DNA from: an uncultured Verrucomicrobiota bacterium | GTDB lineage: Bacteria > Verrucomicrobiota > Kiritimatiellia > RFP12 > UBA1067 | NCBI GenBank assembly: GCA_945483525.1 | Contig: CALYRV010000012.1 | Span: forward strand, 1 to 26,145 | DNA length: 26,145 bases | Reading direction: 5' to 3' | Shown: one piece after another, positions 1 to 7,374 of the stretch | How the letters are laid out: every line of letters starts with the position of its first letter | How positions within the stretch are numbered: position 1 is the stretch's first letter | Notes under the pieces: model-generated | What the model was told of the DNA's origin: nothing | The model's input: only the letters and a program-made list of their open reading frames with translations | Database searches by the model: none | Position numbers and translations under genes: made by a program

Positions 1-107
1 ATTATCACGACAGGAAGAACCGCATTCTTACGAACACTCGCCTTCTTCAGAAGATCGTATACTGCGAGTACCGCAGCACTCGCCAGAAGCCATAACATCC
101 AGCTCAT
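1..107 (-). CDS. EamA/DMT-type permease, N-terminal fragment
   Basis: The first 35 codons of a membrane protein start at the ATG at 107 and run off the left edge. The protein begins MSWMLWLLASAAVLAVYDLL, a single hydrophobic helix, followed by a basic KKASVRKNAVLPV turn. The helix-YDLLKK-x-NAVLPV pattern is what I associate with the first transmembrane segment of EamA/DMT-family transporters, inner-membrane carriers of metabolites with ten predicted helices. Substrate cannot be inferred. The start lies 20 nt downstream of the 3' end of the tRNA-Leu gene, so it may share the argG-grpE-dnaJ-tRNA transcript. Family assignment from 35 residues is moderate at best; that it is a membrane protein is much safer. 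Confidence 0.55.
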   Translation of the reverse strand, partial: MSWMLWLLASAAVLAVYDLLKKASVRKNAVLPVVI

Positions 108-127
108 CAGCTAACACACAGCAGATG

Positions 128-206
128 TGCACCTGGAGGGACTCGAACCCCCACGCCGAAGCAGCGGAACCTAAATCCGCCGTGTCTGCCATTCCACCAC
201 AGGTGC
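128..206 (-). tRNA. tRNA-Leu (anticodon UAG)
   Basis: The minus strand folds as a class II tRNA. The acceptor stem is GCACCTG/CAGGTGC with discriminator A, and a D arm contains GGTGGAATGGCAGACAC. The anticodon stem is GCGGA/TCCGC around the loop TTTAGGT, giving anticodon UAG for CUA/CUG-type leucine codons. A short extra arm has a TTCG loop, and the T loop is TTCGAGT. The 3' CCA is not encoded (the bases after the discriminator are CAT), so it must be added by nucleotidyltransferase. The 5' end lies only 2 nt after the dnaJ stop codon, so the tRNA is most likely cut out of the dnaJ mRNA by RNase P. Confidence 0.95.
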
Positions 207-208
207 GT

Positions 209-1396
209 TTATTTCCTCAGCTTGTCGCGATGACTGTAGAAGACCTTCACCTTGTTCGAAAGCGACTGGGCTTCCGGGAAGGTGGAATCTTTCGCGATTT
301 TCTGAAATTCCTCAAGCACTGCGCGCTGCTTACGATCAAGGTTCGCAGGAACCTCGATTACGATGCGGGCGGTAAGATCACCGGCATAACCGCCGCGGAG
401 ATTCGGAACACCCTTTCCACGCAGACGGAAAAGCTTACCATTAGGAGTGCCCGCGGGGATCTTCAAAGTCGCGGTACCTTCCGGCGTAGGAACCTCCACC
501 TCTCCGCCAAGCGCCGCGGTCATTGGAGAGACTGGGATATCGACGCCGAGATCAAGCCCATCCCGCTCGAATATGTCGCTGTCACGCACGCCGAGAACCA
601 CATAAAGATCGCCGTTGCTGCCGCCGCGGATACCGCCGGCGCCCTTGCCAGAGACCCGCAGACGTGAACCATTGTCGACCCCGGCCGGGATCTTAAGGGA
701 AATATGCTGAGGCGTCGGAACCTGACCCGCGCCACGGCACTTCTTGCAGGGCTTCTCCAACACACTGCCTTCGCCACCGCAGGTCGGACACGTCTGCTGG
801 ACACGGAGGAATCCTCCACCGCCCATAACAACACCGTGGCCACCGCAGGTCTTGCAGGTGACACGCTTGGAACCAGCTGCAGCACCGCTACCATGACATT
901 CCGGACACTGCCCGGGAACCGTCAGGTCAATCGTACGTTCGCTACCGAAGAGCGCTTCGTCAAAATCAATGTCAAGACGGAACGACATATCGTCTCCGTC
1001 CCGTGGAGCATTGGGATCACGGGTCTGATGCCTTCCGCCTCCGCTGAAAAAATCACCGAAGCCACCAAAACCACCGCTTCCGCCGCCTCGTCCTCCGAAG
1101 AGGTCGCCGAACATGGAGAAGATATCGTCCATGTTCATACCGCCGGCACCGTATCCGCCCGCACCGCCCTCAAACGCCTGGTGACCGAACTGATCGTAAC
1201 GCTGACGTTTTTCGGGGTCGTGAAGGACGTCATACGCCTCCGCCGCCTCCTTGAACTTCTCCTCTGCCTCCTTGTTGCCTGGATTACGATCAGGATGATA
1301 CTTCATCGCAAGCTTACGGTAGGCAGACTTGATCTCGTCCGCCGTCGCCGTCTTGCTCACTCCGAGCACCTCGTAATAATCTCTCTTGTTAGCCAT
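209..1396 (-). CDS. dnaJ: Chaperone DnaJ (Hsp40), type I
   Basis: This is a 395-residue DnaJ, a co-chaperone that delivers unfolded clients to DnaK and stimulates its ATPase. All type I domains are present. They are a J domain (1-70) with the HPD motif at 34-36, a Gly/Phe-rich linker (about 76-125), and four CxxCxGxG zinc repeats at 164-171, 181-188, 203-210 and 217-224, with the third and fourth repeats reading CPTCGGEG and CKKCRGAG. Two C-terminal client-binding beta domains follow. I chose the ATG at 1396 ([12 protein letters not shown]) because the upstream GTG at 1408 overlaps the grpE stop and GAGGA sits correctly before 1396. It follows grpE by 8 nt, as usual for the DnaK machine; dnaK is not in the window. 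The stop is followed almost directly by tRNA-Leu. Confidence 0.97.
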   Translation of the reverse strand: MANKRDYYEVLGVSKTATADEIKSAYRKLAMKYHPDRNPGNKEAEEKFKEAAEAYDVLHDPEKRQRYDQFGHQAFEGGAGGYGAGGMNMDDIFSMFGDLFGGRGGGSGGFGGFGDFFSGGGRHQTRDPNAPRDGDDMSFRLDIDFDEALFGSERTIDLTVPGQCPECHGSGAAAGSKRVTCKTCGGHGVVMGGGGFLRVQQTCPTCGGEGSVLEKPCKKCRGAGQVPTPQHISLKIPAGVDNGSRLRVSGKGAGGIRGGSNGDLYVVLGVRDSDIFERDGLDLGVDIPVSPMTAALGGEVEVPTPEGTATLKIPAGTPNGKLFRLRGKGVPNLRGGYAGDLTARIVIEVPANLDRKQRAVLEEFQKIAKDSTFPEAQSLSNKVKVFYSHRDKLRK

Positions 1397-1404
1397 CTTA
1401 ATCC

Positions 1405-1983
1405 TCACTGCGGTTTGCCAGAGGAAACGACAACCTGCGCGATCCGGAGGGACTTGCCCTTCAGCATCCAGCCTTTCTTCACTTCGGCGACGACCTTACC
1501 TTCTACGACATCGGCCGAGGGCATCATGGTGATGGCCTCCATCCTCCCGGTATCGAGTTCCTTGCCGACTGAATCGAATGGCTCTGCACCGTGATCCTTG
1601 AGCGACTTCAGAAGCGTATCGTACGCGAGCTTGACGCCCTTCACAAACGGATCATCTTGATCCTTCGCGTTGGCAAGTGCGAGCGCGAGATTATCCACCG
1701 TCGGCAAGATATCCCCGAGAATATCACTTTCCGCGTAACGGTAGACATCATCACGATCACGAGCGGCACGCTTCTTGTAATTGTCAAAATCAGCCTTAAG
1801 CCTAGCGTAGAGATCTTTCCAATCCGGCTCCGCGGGCTTCGCGGATTCTTCCTTCTCCGAATGCTCAACCTGGTGAGGCGAGGGCTCCTCACCTCCAAGC
1901 TTGGCATCGGATTCCAAGGAGGCCGGCTCTTTCACCGGCTCCTCGGCAGGCATCGTTTCTTCTTTCTTCATTTCTTCAGCCAT
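1405..1983 (-). CDS. grpE: Nucleotide exchange factor GrpE
   Basis: The 192-residue protein has the GrpE layout. An acidic, presumably disordered N-terminal tail spans about 1-55, then comes the long dimerisation helix ([20 protein letters not shown]). The beta-wing contains [12 protein letters not shown] and ends in a V-x-G-W-x-L-x-G-K-x-L-R-x-A-x-V pattern. GrpE dimers release ADP from DnaK. The start is the ATG at 1983; a GTG directly before it would add one residue. The gene follows argG by 33 nt and precedes dnaJ, and no HrcA/CIRCE operator is visible upstream. An odd feature is that the acidic tail includes a GGEEPSPHQ segment encoded by a 30-base sequence (1869-1898), nearly repeated in frame in the KAS III-like gene. 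Confidence 0.96.
   Translation of the reverse strand: MAEEMKKEETMPAEEPVKEPASLESDAKLGGEEPSPHQVEHSEKEESAKPAEPDWKDLYARLKADFDNYKKRAARDRDDVYRYAESDILGDILPTVDNLALALANAKDQDDPFVKGVKLAYDTLLKSLKDHGAEPFDSVGKELDTGRMEAITMMPSADVVEGKVVAEVKKGWMLKGKSLRIAQVVVSSGKPQ
1869..1898 (-). repeat. In-frame 30-bp palindromic repeat, copy A (in grpE)
   Basis: On the minus strand this reads TTGGAGGTGAGGAGCCC followed by TCGCCTCACCAGG. It contains 7-base inverted arms GGTGAGG/CCTCACC around an 8-base loop. It matches 26 of 30 bases of positions 4146-4175 and is read in the same frame, giving [10 protein letters not shown]. It lies in the disordered tail of GrpE. It may be a REP-like or protein-embedded palindromic element; chance similarity is the alternative. 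Confidence 0.5.
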
Positions 1984-2016
1984 CACGCGACACTAATATC
2001 TTAATTCGAACATTCC

Positions 2017-3249
2017 TCACGCCTTGATCTGTCCGGCCTTCGCGAGCATCTTCGCCTCAACGGACTGGATTTCCGCGAAGCCCTGCGAACTGTGCGGATT
2101 GAGTCCGTTAGACGCCTCCATAGAGGAATCGGCTTCATTATAGATCGTCGCCTTGAGGCCAGTGAGGGACTCGAAGAAGATGTTGCCCTTGTAAAGACCG
2201 AGGGTCACTTCGGCTGTCGCCTTGTCCGCCCAAACCTGAATGGCCGCGCGGGCGGCCTGAGTTGCGGGATCAAACCAACGACCATCATAGATCTGGTCGC
2301 TGACGAGCTTGGAGAGTTCCTGGAAGAGCTTGGTGGAACGACGGTCCATGATGCCCTCATAAATGTACTTGAGACCCCAAGAGAGAACCTCCATGCCGGG
2401 AGCCTCGTACACGCCACGGCTCTTGGTGCCGATGATGCGGTTCTCAAGCGCATGCTTCATGCCAATGCCGTTACGTCCGCCGATCTTGTTGAGCTCGAGC
2501 ATGACCTGGAGCGGGGACATCTTCTTGCCGTTGATGGCGGTGCAACGTCCCTTCTCGAACTTCAGCGTAATCTTCTCGACCTTATTCGGGGCCTTCTCAG
2601 GCCACACACCCATCGTGGGCTTGACGATGCGCATCGACGTCGTCATTTCCTCCAGCTCTTCGGCCTCGTGGGAGAGTCCAGCAAGGTTCGCATCGGTCGA
2701 GTATTTCTTCTTCGTGCCGACGAATGCGACAATACCGCGCTTGGCAAGGAAGTCAACCATCTGGGTGCGGCCAGGGAACTTCTTGAGCAAGGCCTCGTCA
2801 CGCCAGGGGGCGTAAACGCCGAAAGACGGATCGAAGACGTTGGTGTAGCGCTCAAAGCGCATCTGGTCGTTGCCGCGTCCGGTCGCACCGTGGACGAGGA
2901 CCGAGCAACCGGCCTTCTTCATCGCAGGGAGGAGCTTCTGAACCGTGACCGCACGGGCGATGCCAGTGGAGTTCCAGTAGCCGCCATCGTACATGGCTTG
3001 GCACTTAACGGTCTCGAAGCAAATCTCGGCCATCTCCTTGGTGACATCGACGATAGTCGTCTGAACGCCCGTCGGCGCCATCTTCTTCTTGATATCGTTG
3101 ATGTCCTTCTCGTCTGGCTGACCGACGTTCGCGGAGAACGCCTTCACCTTGACGCCAGCATCCTTGAGCACGCAGCAGATGGTCTTGGAATCGAGCCCGC
3201 CCGAAACGCAGACACCGACGGTTTTACCCTTAAGATCTTCGAGTTTCAT
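2017..3249 (-). CDS. argG: Argininosuccinate synthase
   Basis: This 410-residue enzyme condenses citrulline and aspartate with ATP to argininosuccinate, the penultimate step of arginine synthesis. The N-terminal PP-loop is SGGLDS (16-21); most family members have SGGLDT. It is followed by SANVGQPDEKD, the citrulline/aspartate-binding GATGRGNDQMRFERY block, YSTDANLAGLSHEAEELE, and IGGRNGIGMKHALENRIIGT. The GQPDE and GGRNGIGM motifs resemble the E. coli-type branch. It heads a unit continuing into grpE-dnaJ, with its own extended -10 promoter about 35 nt upstream. AAGGA precedes the ATG by some 12 nt. No ARG box or riboswitch is recognisable in the leader. Confidence 0.96.
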   Translation of the reverse strand: MKLEDLKGKTVGVCVSGGLDSKTICCVLKDAGVKVKAFSANVGQPDEKDINDIKKKMAPTGVQTTIVDVTKEMAEICFETVKCQAMYDGGYWNSTGIARAVTVQKLLPAMKKAGCSVLVHGATGRGNDQMRFERYTNVFDPSFGVYAPWRDEALLKKFPGRTQMVDFLAKRGIVAFVGTKKKYSTDANLAGLSHEAEELEEMTTSMRIVKPTMGVWPEKAPNKVEKITLKFEKGRCTAINGKKMSPLQVMLELNKIGGRNGIGMKHALENRIIGTKSRGVYEAPGMEVLSWGLKYIYEGIMDRRSTKLFQELSKLVSDQIYDGRWFDPATQAARAAIQVWADKATAEVTLGLYKGNIFFESLTGLKATIYNEADSSMEASNGLNPHSSQGFAEIQSVEAKMLAKAGQIKA

Positions 3250-3284
3250 GATATGAATATTCCTTTCCGAAAAATCGGTTGAAT

Positions 3285-3293
3285 ATTATATCA
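3285..3293 (-). promoter_or_regulatory. Extended -10 promoter of argG
   Basis: The minus strand reads TGATATAAT. Transcription should start near 3278, leaving a leader of about 29 nt that contains a small hairpin (CCGATTTTTCGG) and AAGGA before the ATG at 3249. No good -35 hexamer lies 16-18 bases upstream, consistent with an extended -10 promoter. Confidence 0.7.
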
Positions 3294-3372
3294 TATTTCA
3301 TCAGACTTTATCCTACATCAACCCGAATTAAATGCACCAAAGTTCTCCGCTCGCACTCGAGCAGAAAGCAAT

Positions 3373-4314
3373 TCAATTTTCATTCGACATCCGCTTGCTT
3401 TGGTCACCAACCTTGAATTCGTCCGAAATCTTCACGAGTGAGGCGGCGGCGGAATAGCCGGCGCCGAAACCCGCGAGAAGGACATTCTTGCCGCGGCATT
3501 CGGGATGAGCGGCAAGAGTCATTGGAATTGAACAAGAACCCGGATTCTTCTTCGCTTCGTCGAGGGTAAGGAGCTGGTCGGAAAGTCCGATAGACTTCGC
3601 CAGCTGGCGGATCATATAGGGATTGGCCTGGTGAGGGACGAAGAGAAGTGAAGAGGGAAGAGTGAAGAGTGAAGAGTTATTCAAGGAGGTTATAAACTCC
3701 TTGAGGAAGCGGGAGACATCGGTGGCGACGAAAGCAAAGACGTCAAAGCCCTTCATCCTGATCGGACCCGACTCTCCACAGGCAAGCGCCTCGTCATTAA
3801 ACCTGCTGTAGAAATCAAAGTAACTTTGCCCCGCACCCTGTACCCCGCACCCTGCACCCTGAACCACCGTCGCCGTGACAGCGTCAGAGAAGATTGAGCC
3901 AGTGTCGTGGTCGGAGGGATCGATGAGGCGACTCTGAACATCGCCGTCGATGATCAAGACCTTCTTGCCAGTATCCGCGGCGATTCTGCTGCCGAGATAG
4001 AGCGCGTAGGGATAAGCGCTGCACGCGAGCTGAAGATCAAAGGCCGGCACCGAAGACGGAAGGCCGAGCAACGCGGCAATCTCGATCGCAAGCGAGGGGA
4101 AACGACGGGGATTCGAAAAAGTTGCGACGATCACGCCGCCGATGTCCTGGTGGGGCGATGGCGCCACACCTCCAAAATCACCGGGACTGAAGGAGCCCTC
4201 GCCTTCAGTGTTGAGAATTAAACTCACCGCTCTTAACGCGAGGTCACGCAACGATTCGCCGTGTCCTTCGGCAACGGCAATACGTTCGATTGTGACCTCG
4301 GGAACGCTGATCAT
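3373..4314 (-). CDS. KAS III (FabH-like) ketosynthase with repeat-bearing loops
   Basis: This 313-residue thiolase-fold protein resembles beta-ketoacyl-ACP synthase III, which starts fatty acid chains from acyl-CoA and malonyl-ACP. The catalytic triad is in place: Cys98 in FDLQLACSAYPYAL, His228 in VPHQANPYMIRQLAK, and Asn257 in KKNPGSCSIPMTLA. The C terminus has the FGAGYSAAASLV glycine-rich strand. It lacks the first ~35 residues of typical FabH and its central region is shortened. Three loops look foreign: 36-55 (palindromic repeat), 151-163 (VQGAGCGVQGAGQ, from CCCTGCA-like heptamers) and 212-224 (from AGTGAAG heptamers). The start overlaps the ptsI stop by ATGA, indicating translational coupling. 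Whether it makes fatty acids or a specialised product is unknown; activity may be altered by the insertions. Confidence 0.8.
   Translation of the reverse strand: MISVPEVTIERIAVAEGHGESLRDLALRAVSLILNTEGEGSFSPGDFGGVAPSPHQDIGGVIVATFSNPRRFPSLAIEIAALLGLPSSVPAFDLQLACSAYPYALYLGSRIAADTGKKVLIIDGDVQSRLIDPSDHDTGSIFSDAVTATVVQGAGCGVQGAGQSYFDFYSRFNDEALACGESGPIRMKGFDVFAFVATDVSRFLKEFITSLNNSSLFTLPSSLLFVPHQANPYMIRQLAKSIGLSDQLLTLDEAKKNPGSCSIPMTLAAHPECRGKNVLLAGFGAGYSAAASLVKISDEFKVGDQSKRMSNEN
3647..3704. repeat. AGTGAAG heptamer array plus adjoining hairpin inside the KAS III-like gene
   Basis: On the plus strand four tandem heptamers (AGTGAAG, AGGGAAG, AGTGAAG, AGTGAAG) cover 3647-3674 and decay into AGTTATT. 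A perfect 8-base inverted repeat TCAAGGAG/CTCCTTGA (3681-3688 and 3697-3704) abuts it. The array encodes the low-complexity stretch NSSLFTLPSSLLF just before the conserved VPHQAN motif. The reading frame stays open. Confidence 0.8.
3829..3863. repeat. CCCTGCA-type heptamer array inside the KAS III-like gene
   Basis: Five tandem heptamers on the plus strand (CCCCGCA, CCCTGTA, CCCCGCA, CCCTGCA, CCCTGAA) fill exactly 35 bases. On the coding strand they give V-Q-G-A-G-C-G-V-Q-G-A-G, a Gly/Ala-rich loop with no counterpart in normal FabH. The design is like the short tandemly repeated repetitive heptamers described in cyanobacteria. Confidence 0.85.
4146..4175 (-). repeat. In-frame 30-bp palindromic repeat, copy B (in the KAS III-like gene)
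   Basis: The minus strand reads TTGGAGGTGTGGCGCCA then TCGCCCCACCAGG, differing from the grpE copy (1869-1898) at four positions and translated in the same frame (F-G-G-V-A-P-S-P-H-Q). It lies in a segment of about 20 residues that interrupts the usual helix-to-strand junction before the GGVIVATFS strand. The inverted arms are GGTGTGG/CCCCACC, with one mismatch. Confidence 0.5.
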
Positions 4315-6095
4315 ACAAGGATATCGTCAAGATCCGGAATGCGGTCCTCTAGAAACCCGCGGCAACGCTCAAACATCTCGGATGACGATATTCCCGCATC
4401 CTGTGCAGCGGCAAACGCCGCGTAATCATCGAGATCCTTGCGGGTAAGCCGCGACAAGATCTTCGAAATCACGGGGATATAGGTTGCACTCATCGAAAGG
4501 AGCGTAATACCCATCGCAGCCCAAAGGACGCCGACGATCGGATCCGCCGCGCTCTCGCCACAGACGCCGCAGGAGATATTCGCCTTTTTCGCGGACGCGA
4601 TGGTCATACGCATCAGCTTCAGAACCGCGGGATTGAGCGGCTGATATAGATGCGAAACCGCCTCGTTGGCCCGATCGGCAGCCATCGTGTACTGAACAAG
4701 ATCGTTAGTGCCGATAGAAAAGAAGTCGACATACCTGGCAAACGCTTCAGAATTCAATGCCGCGGCGGGGACCTCGATCATGATGCCGACGGGAATCGAT
4801 CGATCATAAACTATGCCTTCGGCATCTAGCTGACGTTTAACCTTCTCGAGTTCAAGGTTCGCCTCCTTGATCTCCTCGACTGAACTGACCATCGGATGAA
4901 GAATACTGATCTTGCCGAATGCTGAAGCACGGAGAATAGCCCGCAGCTGAGTCCTGAAGACCTCTCGATTGGAAAGCAGATAGCGGATGGACCGGTTGCC
5001 GAGGAACGGATTATCCTCGTGAACGGTAATGCCGCGAACCGCCTTGTCTCCACCGATGTCGAGCGTACGAATCGTGAGCGTGCCCTTAGGGGAAAGCGAC
5101 GACGCGAACTCAGCGGCCGCCTTATAATCCTGAAACTGTTCTTCTTCCGTCGGTTCGCGTTCGTGATTGAGCCAAAGATATTCCGAACGGTAGAGTCCGA
5201 TTCCGCGTGCTCCGAGCTCACGCACTCCGCCCATAGGCGCTCCAGGATGAAAATTGGCGAAGATGTCAACAATATCACCGTCCTTGAGCGTACCCGCCAC
5301 CTGTTCCTTAACGATGTAAGTGACCGCCCGTTGCTTGTCGACAAGTCTCTCAAACTCACGAACCGTCTCGTCGTCGGGAGAAATCGTAATTGTACCAGCA
5401 TTACCGTCAAGCAACACCGTCTCGCCAGGGCGCACAATTTCGGTTATATTTCCGAGGCCCATGACAGCTGGTATTCCTAGCGAGCGCGCCAGCAAAGCCA
5501 CATGACTGGTGGCCGAGCCACCATTAGTCGCGAAACCGAGGGTATATTCACGGGGGAGACGCACGGTTTCGGATGGGGTGAGATCATCAGCGATGACTAT
5601 CGCAGGCGACTTAAGCTCAAGATGAGGATTATCATCATTGCCTACCAGGATCTTGAGATAGCGACGCTCAATATCATCGATATCCCTTACCCTTTCACGG
5701 AAATAAGGATCATTCATCCGACTGAACTGACCCCGCAGCCTTGACGCCGTGCGCTTCACCGCACATTCAGCATTGACATGATCGTTCTGTATATAACCGA
5801 CGGACTCTCCGATAACCATCGGATCATCAATCATCATCTCCTGACATTCGAAGACCATCCAATCTTCACGGTCGGTACGCTCCTTCATGATCGCGATAAG
5901 GTTCTCCATATCGCGTCTGAGCACCTCACGGGCGCGTTTTAGACGTGCCAGTTCCCCTGGGACCTGATCTTCGGGAACGCGGTACTCAGGCACCGCAAGA
6001 CCAGCGTTTCCCCGATAAAGGAAAACGGGACCGCTGGCGAGTCCACGGGCCGTTGGAAGGCCCGCAACCGTCTGCATGGACGGCTTACTGCTCAT
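4311..6095 (-). CDS. ptsI: PTS enzyme I (phosphoenolpyruvate-protein phosphotransferase)
   Basis: This 594-residue enzyme I takes phosphate from PEP and passes it to HPr. It has an N-terminal HPr-binding region and the phosphohistidine swivel domain with His198 in NGGSATSHVALLARSLGIP. The PEP-binding barrel carries LDIGGDKAVRGI, GNRSIRYLL, GIMIEVPAAAL, FFSIGTNDLVQYTMAADR and SCGVCGESAADP. The active-site loop reads GGSATSH rather than the usual GG-x-TSH, one residue longer. I chose the ATG at 6095, which overlaps the ptsH stop by 11 bp; the in-frame TTG at 6107 and ATG at 6077 are alternatives. No EII component lies nearby, so this looks like a regulatory PTS branch working with HprK rather than a sugar uptake operon. 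Confidence 0.96.
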   Translation of the reverse strand: MSSKPSMQTVAGLPTARGLASGPVFLYRGNAGLAVPEYRVPEDQVPGELARLKRAREVLRRDMENLIAIMKERTDREDWMVFECQEMMIDDPMVIGESVGYIQNDHVNAECAVKRTASRLRGQFSRMNDPYFRERVRDIDDIERRYLKILVGNDDNPHLELKSPAIVIADDLTPSETVRLPREYTLGFATNGGSATSHVALLARSLGIPAVMGLGNITEIVRPGETVLLDGNAGTITISPDDETVREFERLVDKQRAVTYIVKEQVAGTLKDGDIVDIFANFHPGAPMGGVRELGARGIGLYRSEYLWLNHEREPTEEEQFQDYKAAAEFASSLSPKGTLTIRTLDIGGDKAVRGITVHEDNPFLGNRSIRYLLSNREVFRTQLRAILRASAFGKISILHPMVSSVEEIKEANLELEKVKRQLDAEGIVYDRSIPVGIMIEVPAAALNSEAFARYVDFFSIGTNDLVQYTMAADRANEAVSHLYQPLNPAVLKLMRMTIASAKKANISCGVCGESAADPIVGVLWAAMGITLLSMSATYIPVISKILSRLTRKDLDDYAAFAAAQDAGISSSEMFERCRGFLEDRIPDLDDILV

Positions 6096-6369
6096 CAGGA
6101 ATGTCAAACTTCCTCGCTACAAGCGCCTCGAGTTCGTCAAGAGCCTCGTTAGCCTGAGGACCAGACGCCGAAACCTTGAGAATTGTCCCGTTAACCGCCT
6201 CAAGCGTCATCAGCGCCATAATCGACTTGCCGGAAACGACGTTACCGTCCTTCTCGACTTCCACCTCGGCGTCAAACTTACTCGCGGTCTTCGCGAAAAG
6301 CCCTGCAGGACGAACATGCATGCCGTACTTGTTGAGGAGCTTAAACTCCCGAGTGATTTTCTCAGCCAT
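6085..6369 (-). CDS. ptsH: Phosphocarrier protein HPr
   Basis: HPr of 94 residues carries the PEP-derived phosphate on His18 in YGMHVRPAGLF. It also has the regulatory serine, Ser49, in VVSGKSIMALMTL, the site phosphorylated by HPr kinase. Both sites are intact, so HPr can integrate EI-dependent and ATP-dependent signals. The ATG is 2 nt after the hprK stop, and its Shine-Dalgarno sequence (AAAGGGGGAAG) is formed by the last codons of hprK. The ptsI start lies inside its 3' end, so hprK-ptsH-ptsI is translated as a tight block. Confidence 0.97.
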   Translation of the reverse strand: MAEKITREFKLLNKYGMHVRPAGLFAKTASKFDAEVEVEKDGNVVSGKSIMALMTLEAVNGTILKVSASGPQANEALDELEALVARKFDIPDEQ

Positions 6370-6371
6370 GA

Positions 6372-7364
6372 TTATCTTCCCCCTTTTTTACCGTTAAAAC
6401 TAGATGCCCGCTGACGCAGGCGCTGCGAAAGCGCATCAACCGGATCAAAACCGGTCTGCAGCAATTTCTGTTGCATTGCCGCGGTCTCCACGAGATTCAC
6501 GAGATCACGACCTTCAGACACCGGAATAATCAAATTTGGAACGTTAACCCCAAGAATCTTCCGATAATGCCGCTCCTGCCCCACCCGATCGATTTCAGCA
6601 CGTACATCGACCAAGCGTTTGAATGTGATCACGAGCTGCAACCGTTTCTCACCGCGGACGCTCGTAACGCCGAAGATCCGCGGAACATGCATAATACCGA
6701 TGCCACGAATCTCCATAAAACCCGCAGTAGAATCACTCGCAGACGCGAACAGGGCATCGGTGCCGACCTCCTTACGGATGCAGGTGAGATCATCTGCTAT
6801 CAACGCATGCCCGCGTTTAATGAGGCCGAGCGCCGTCTCTGACTTGCCGAGACCAGGGTCTCCCTCAATGAACACCCCGAGCCCCGCGACCTCGATCATT
6901 GTTCCATACATCGTGGTCGTAGGCGCGCCAAGCCGCTCCAACAGAAACGTTGACTGGTTGGCAAACTGGCGCGTCTTAAGCTTCGTCGTGAAAATCACGG
7001 CACCAGCCTTCTCGGCGAGCCGCCCCTCCTCGATCAACGGCTTCGCGCCAGCAGTGAAGACGAAGAAACGCGCCTTCCGGTCAAGCACCGACTGGAAACG
7101 AGCCAGCCTATCCTTCTTGTCAAGAGACTTCAGATAAGCCACCTCCGCCTGCCCGATAAGCTGCGGACGGCGCCAGGCAAATTTGTTAAAGAAACCTGTA
7201 AGCGCAAGGCCGGGCCGATTGACAATCGGCTCGGTCACCTCACGCCCGAGATTTTTCCCACCGGCGAAGATGTTCAGCTCCAGCGGGTCACGACCAGCCT
7301 CGTAGAAGTCACCGATCGTAAACCGGGTACCCTTTTCATTATCACCTGTGGGTATGTACTTCAT
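6372..7364 (-). CDS. hprK: HPr kinase/phosphorylase
   Basis: HprK (330 residues) phosphorylates and dephosphorylates Ser49 of HPr in response to ATP/phosphate balance. The N-terminal domain is followed by the kinase core with P-loop GDPGLGKS (168-175), the IADD acidic pair (Asp191/Asp192) and the family signature MEIRGIGIMHV (217-227). The residue 21 positions before the P-loop Lys174, where the family has its active-site His (His138 in B. subtilis numbering), is Tyr153 in TTTMYGTMIEV. I chose the ATG at 7364 (MKYIPTGDN), 10 nt after the hpf stop, with GAGG upstream; the longer frame from 7397 overlaps hpf. Its place between hpf and ptsH recalls the rpoN-hpf-ptsN neighbourhood of Proteobacteria, but without rpoN. 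Confidence 0.95.
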   Translation of the reverse strand: MKYIPTGDNEKGTRFTIGDFYEAGRDPLELNIFAGGKNLGREVTEPIVNRPGLALTGFFNKFAWRRPQLIGQAEVAYLKSLDKKDRLARFQSVLDRKARFFVFTAGAKPLIEEGRLAEKAGAVIFTTKLKTRQFANQSTFLLERLGAPTTTMYGTMIEVAGLGVFIEGDPGLGKSETALGLIKRGHALIADDLTCIRKEVGTDALFASASDSTAGFMEIRGIGIMHVPRIFGVTSVRGEKRLQLVITFKRLVDVRAEIDRVGQERHYRKILGVNVPNLIIPVSEGRDLVNLVETAAMQQKLLQTGFDPVDALSQRLRQRASSFNGKKGGR

Positions 7365-7374
7365 CAAACGGACC

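Noticed and set aside
1984..2016. Possible CIRCE/HrcA operator before grpE
   Set aside because: The TTAGCACTC/GAGTGCTAA arms are absent; only an AT-rich spacer is seen.
2092..3282. Long open frame on the plus strand opposite argG, and similar ones opposite ileS (14337-15470) and secY (23952-25130)
   Set aside because: They are mirror frames of strongly coding, GC-biased genes; their translations are Arg/His-rich with no recognisable domain, and no promoter or ribosome-binding site supports them.
3349..3362. Hairpin GCTCG-AGTG-CGAGC after the KAS III-like gene as a terminator
   Set aside because: The stem is 5 bp and no T-tract follows on the minus strand.
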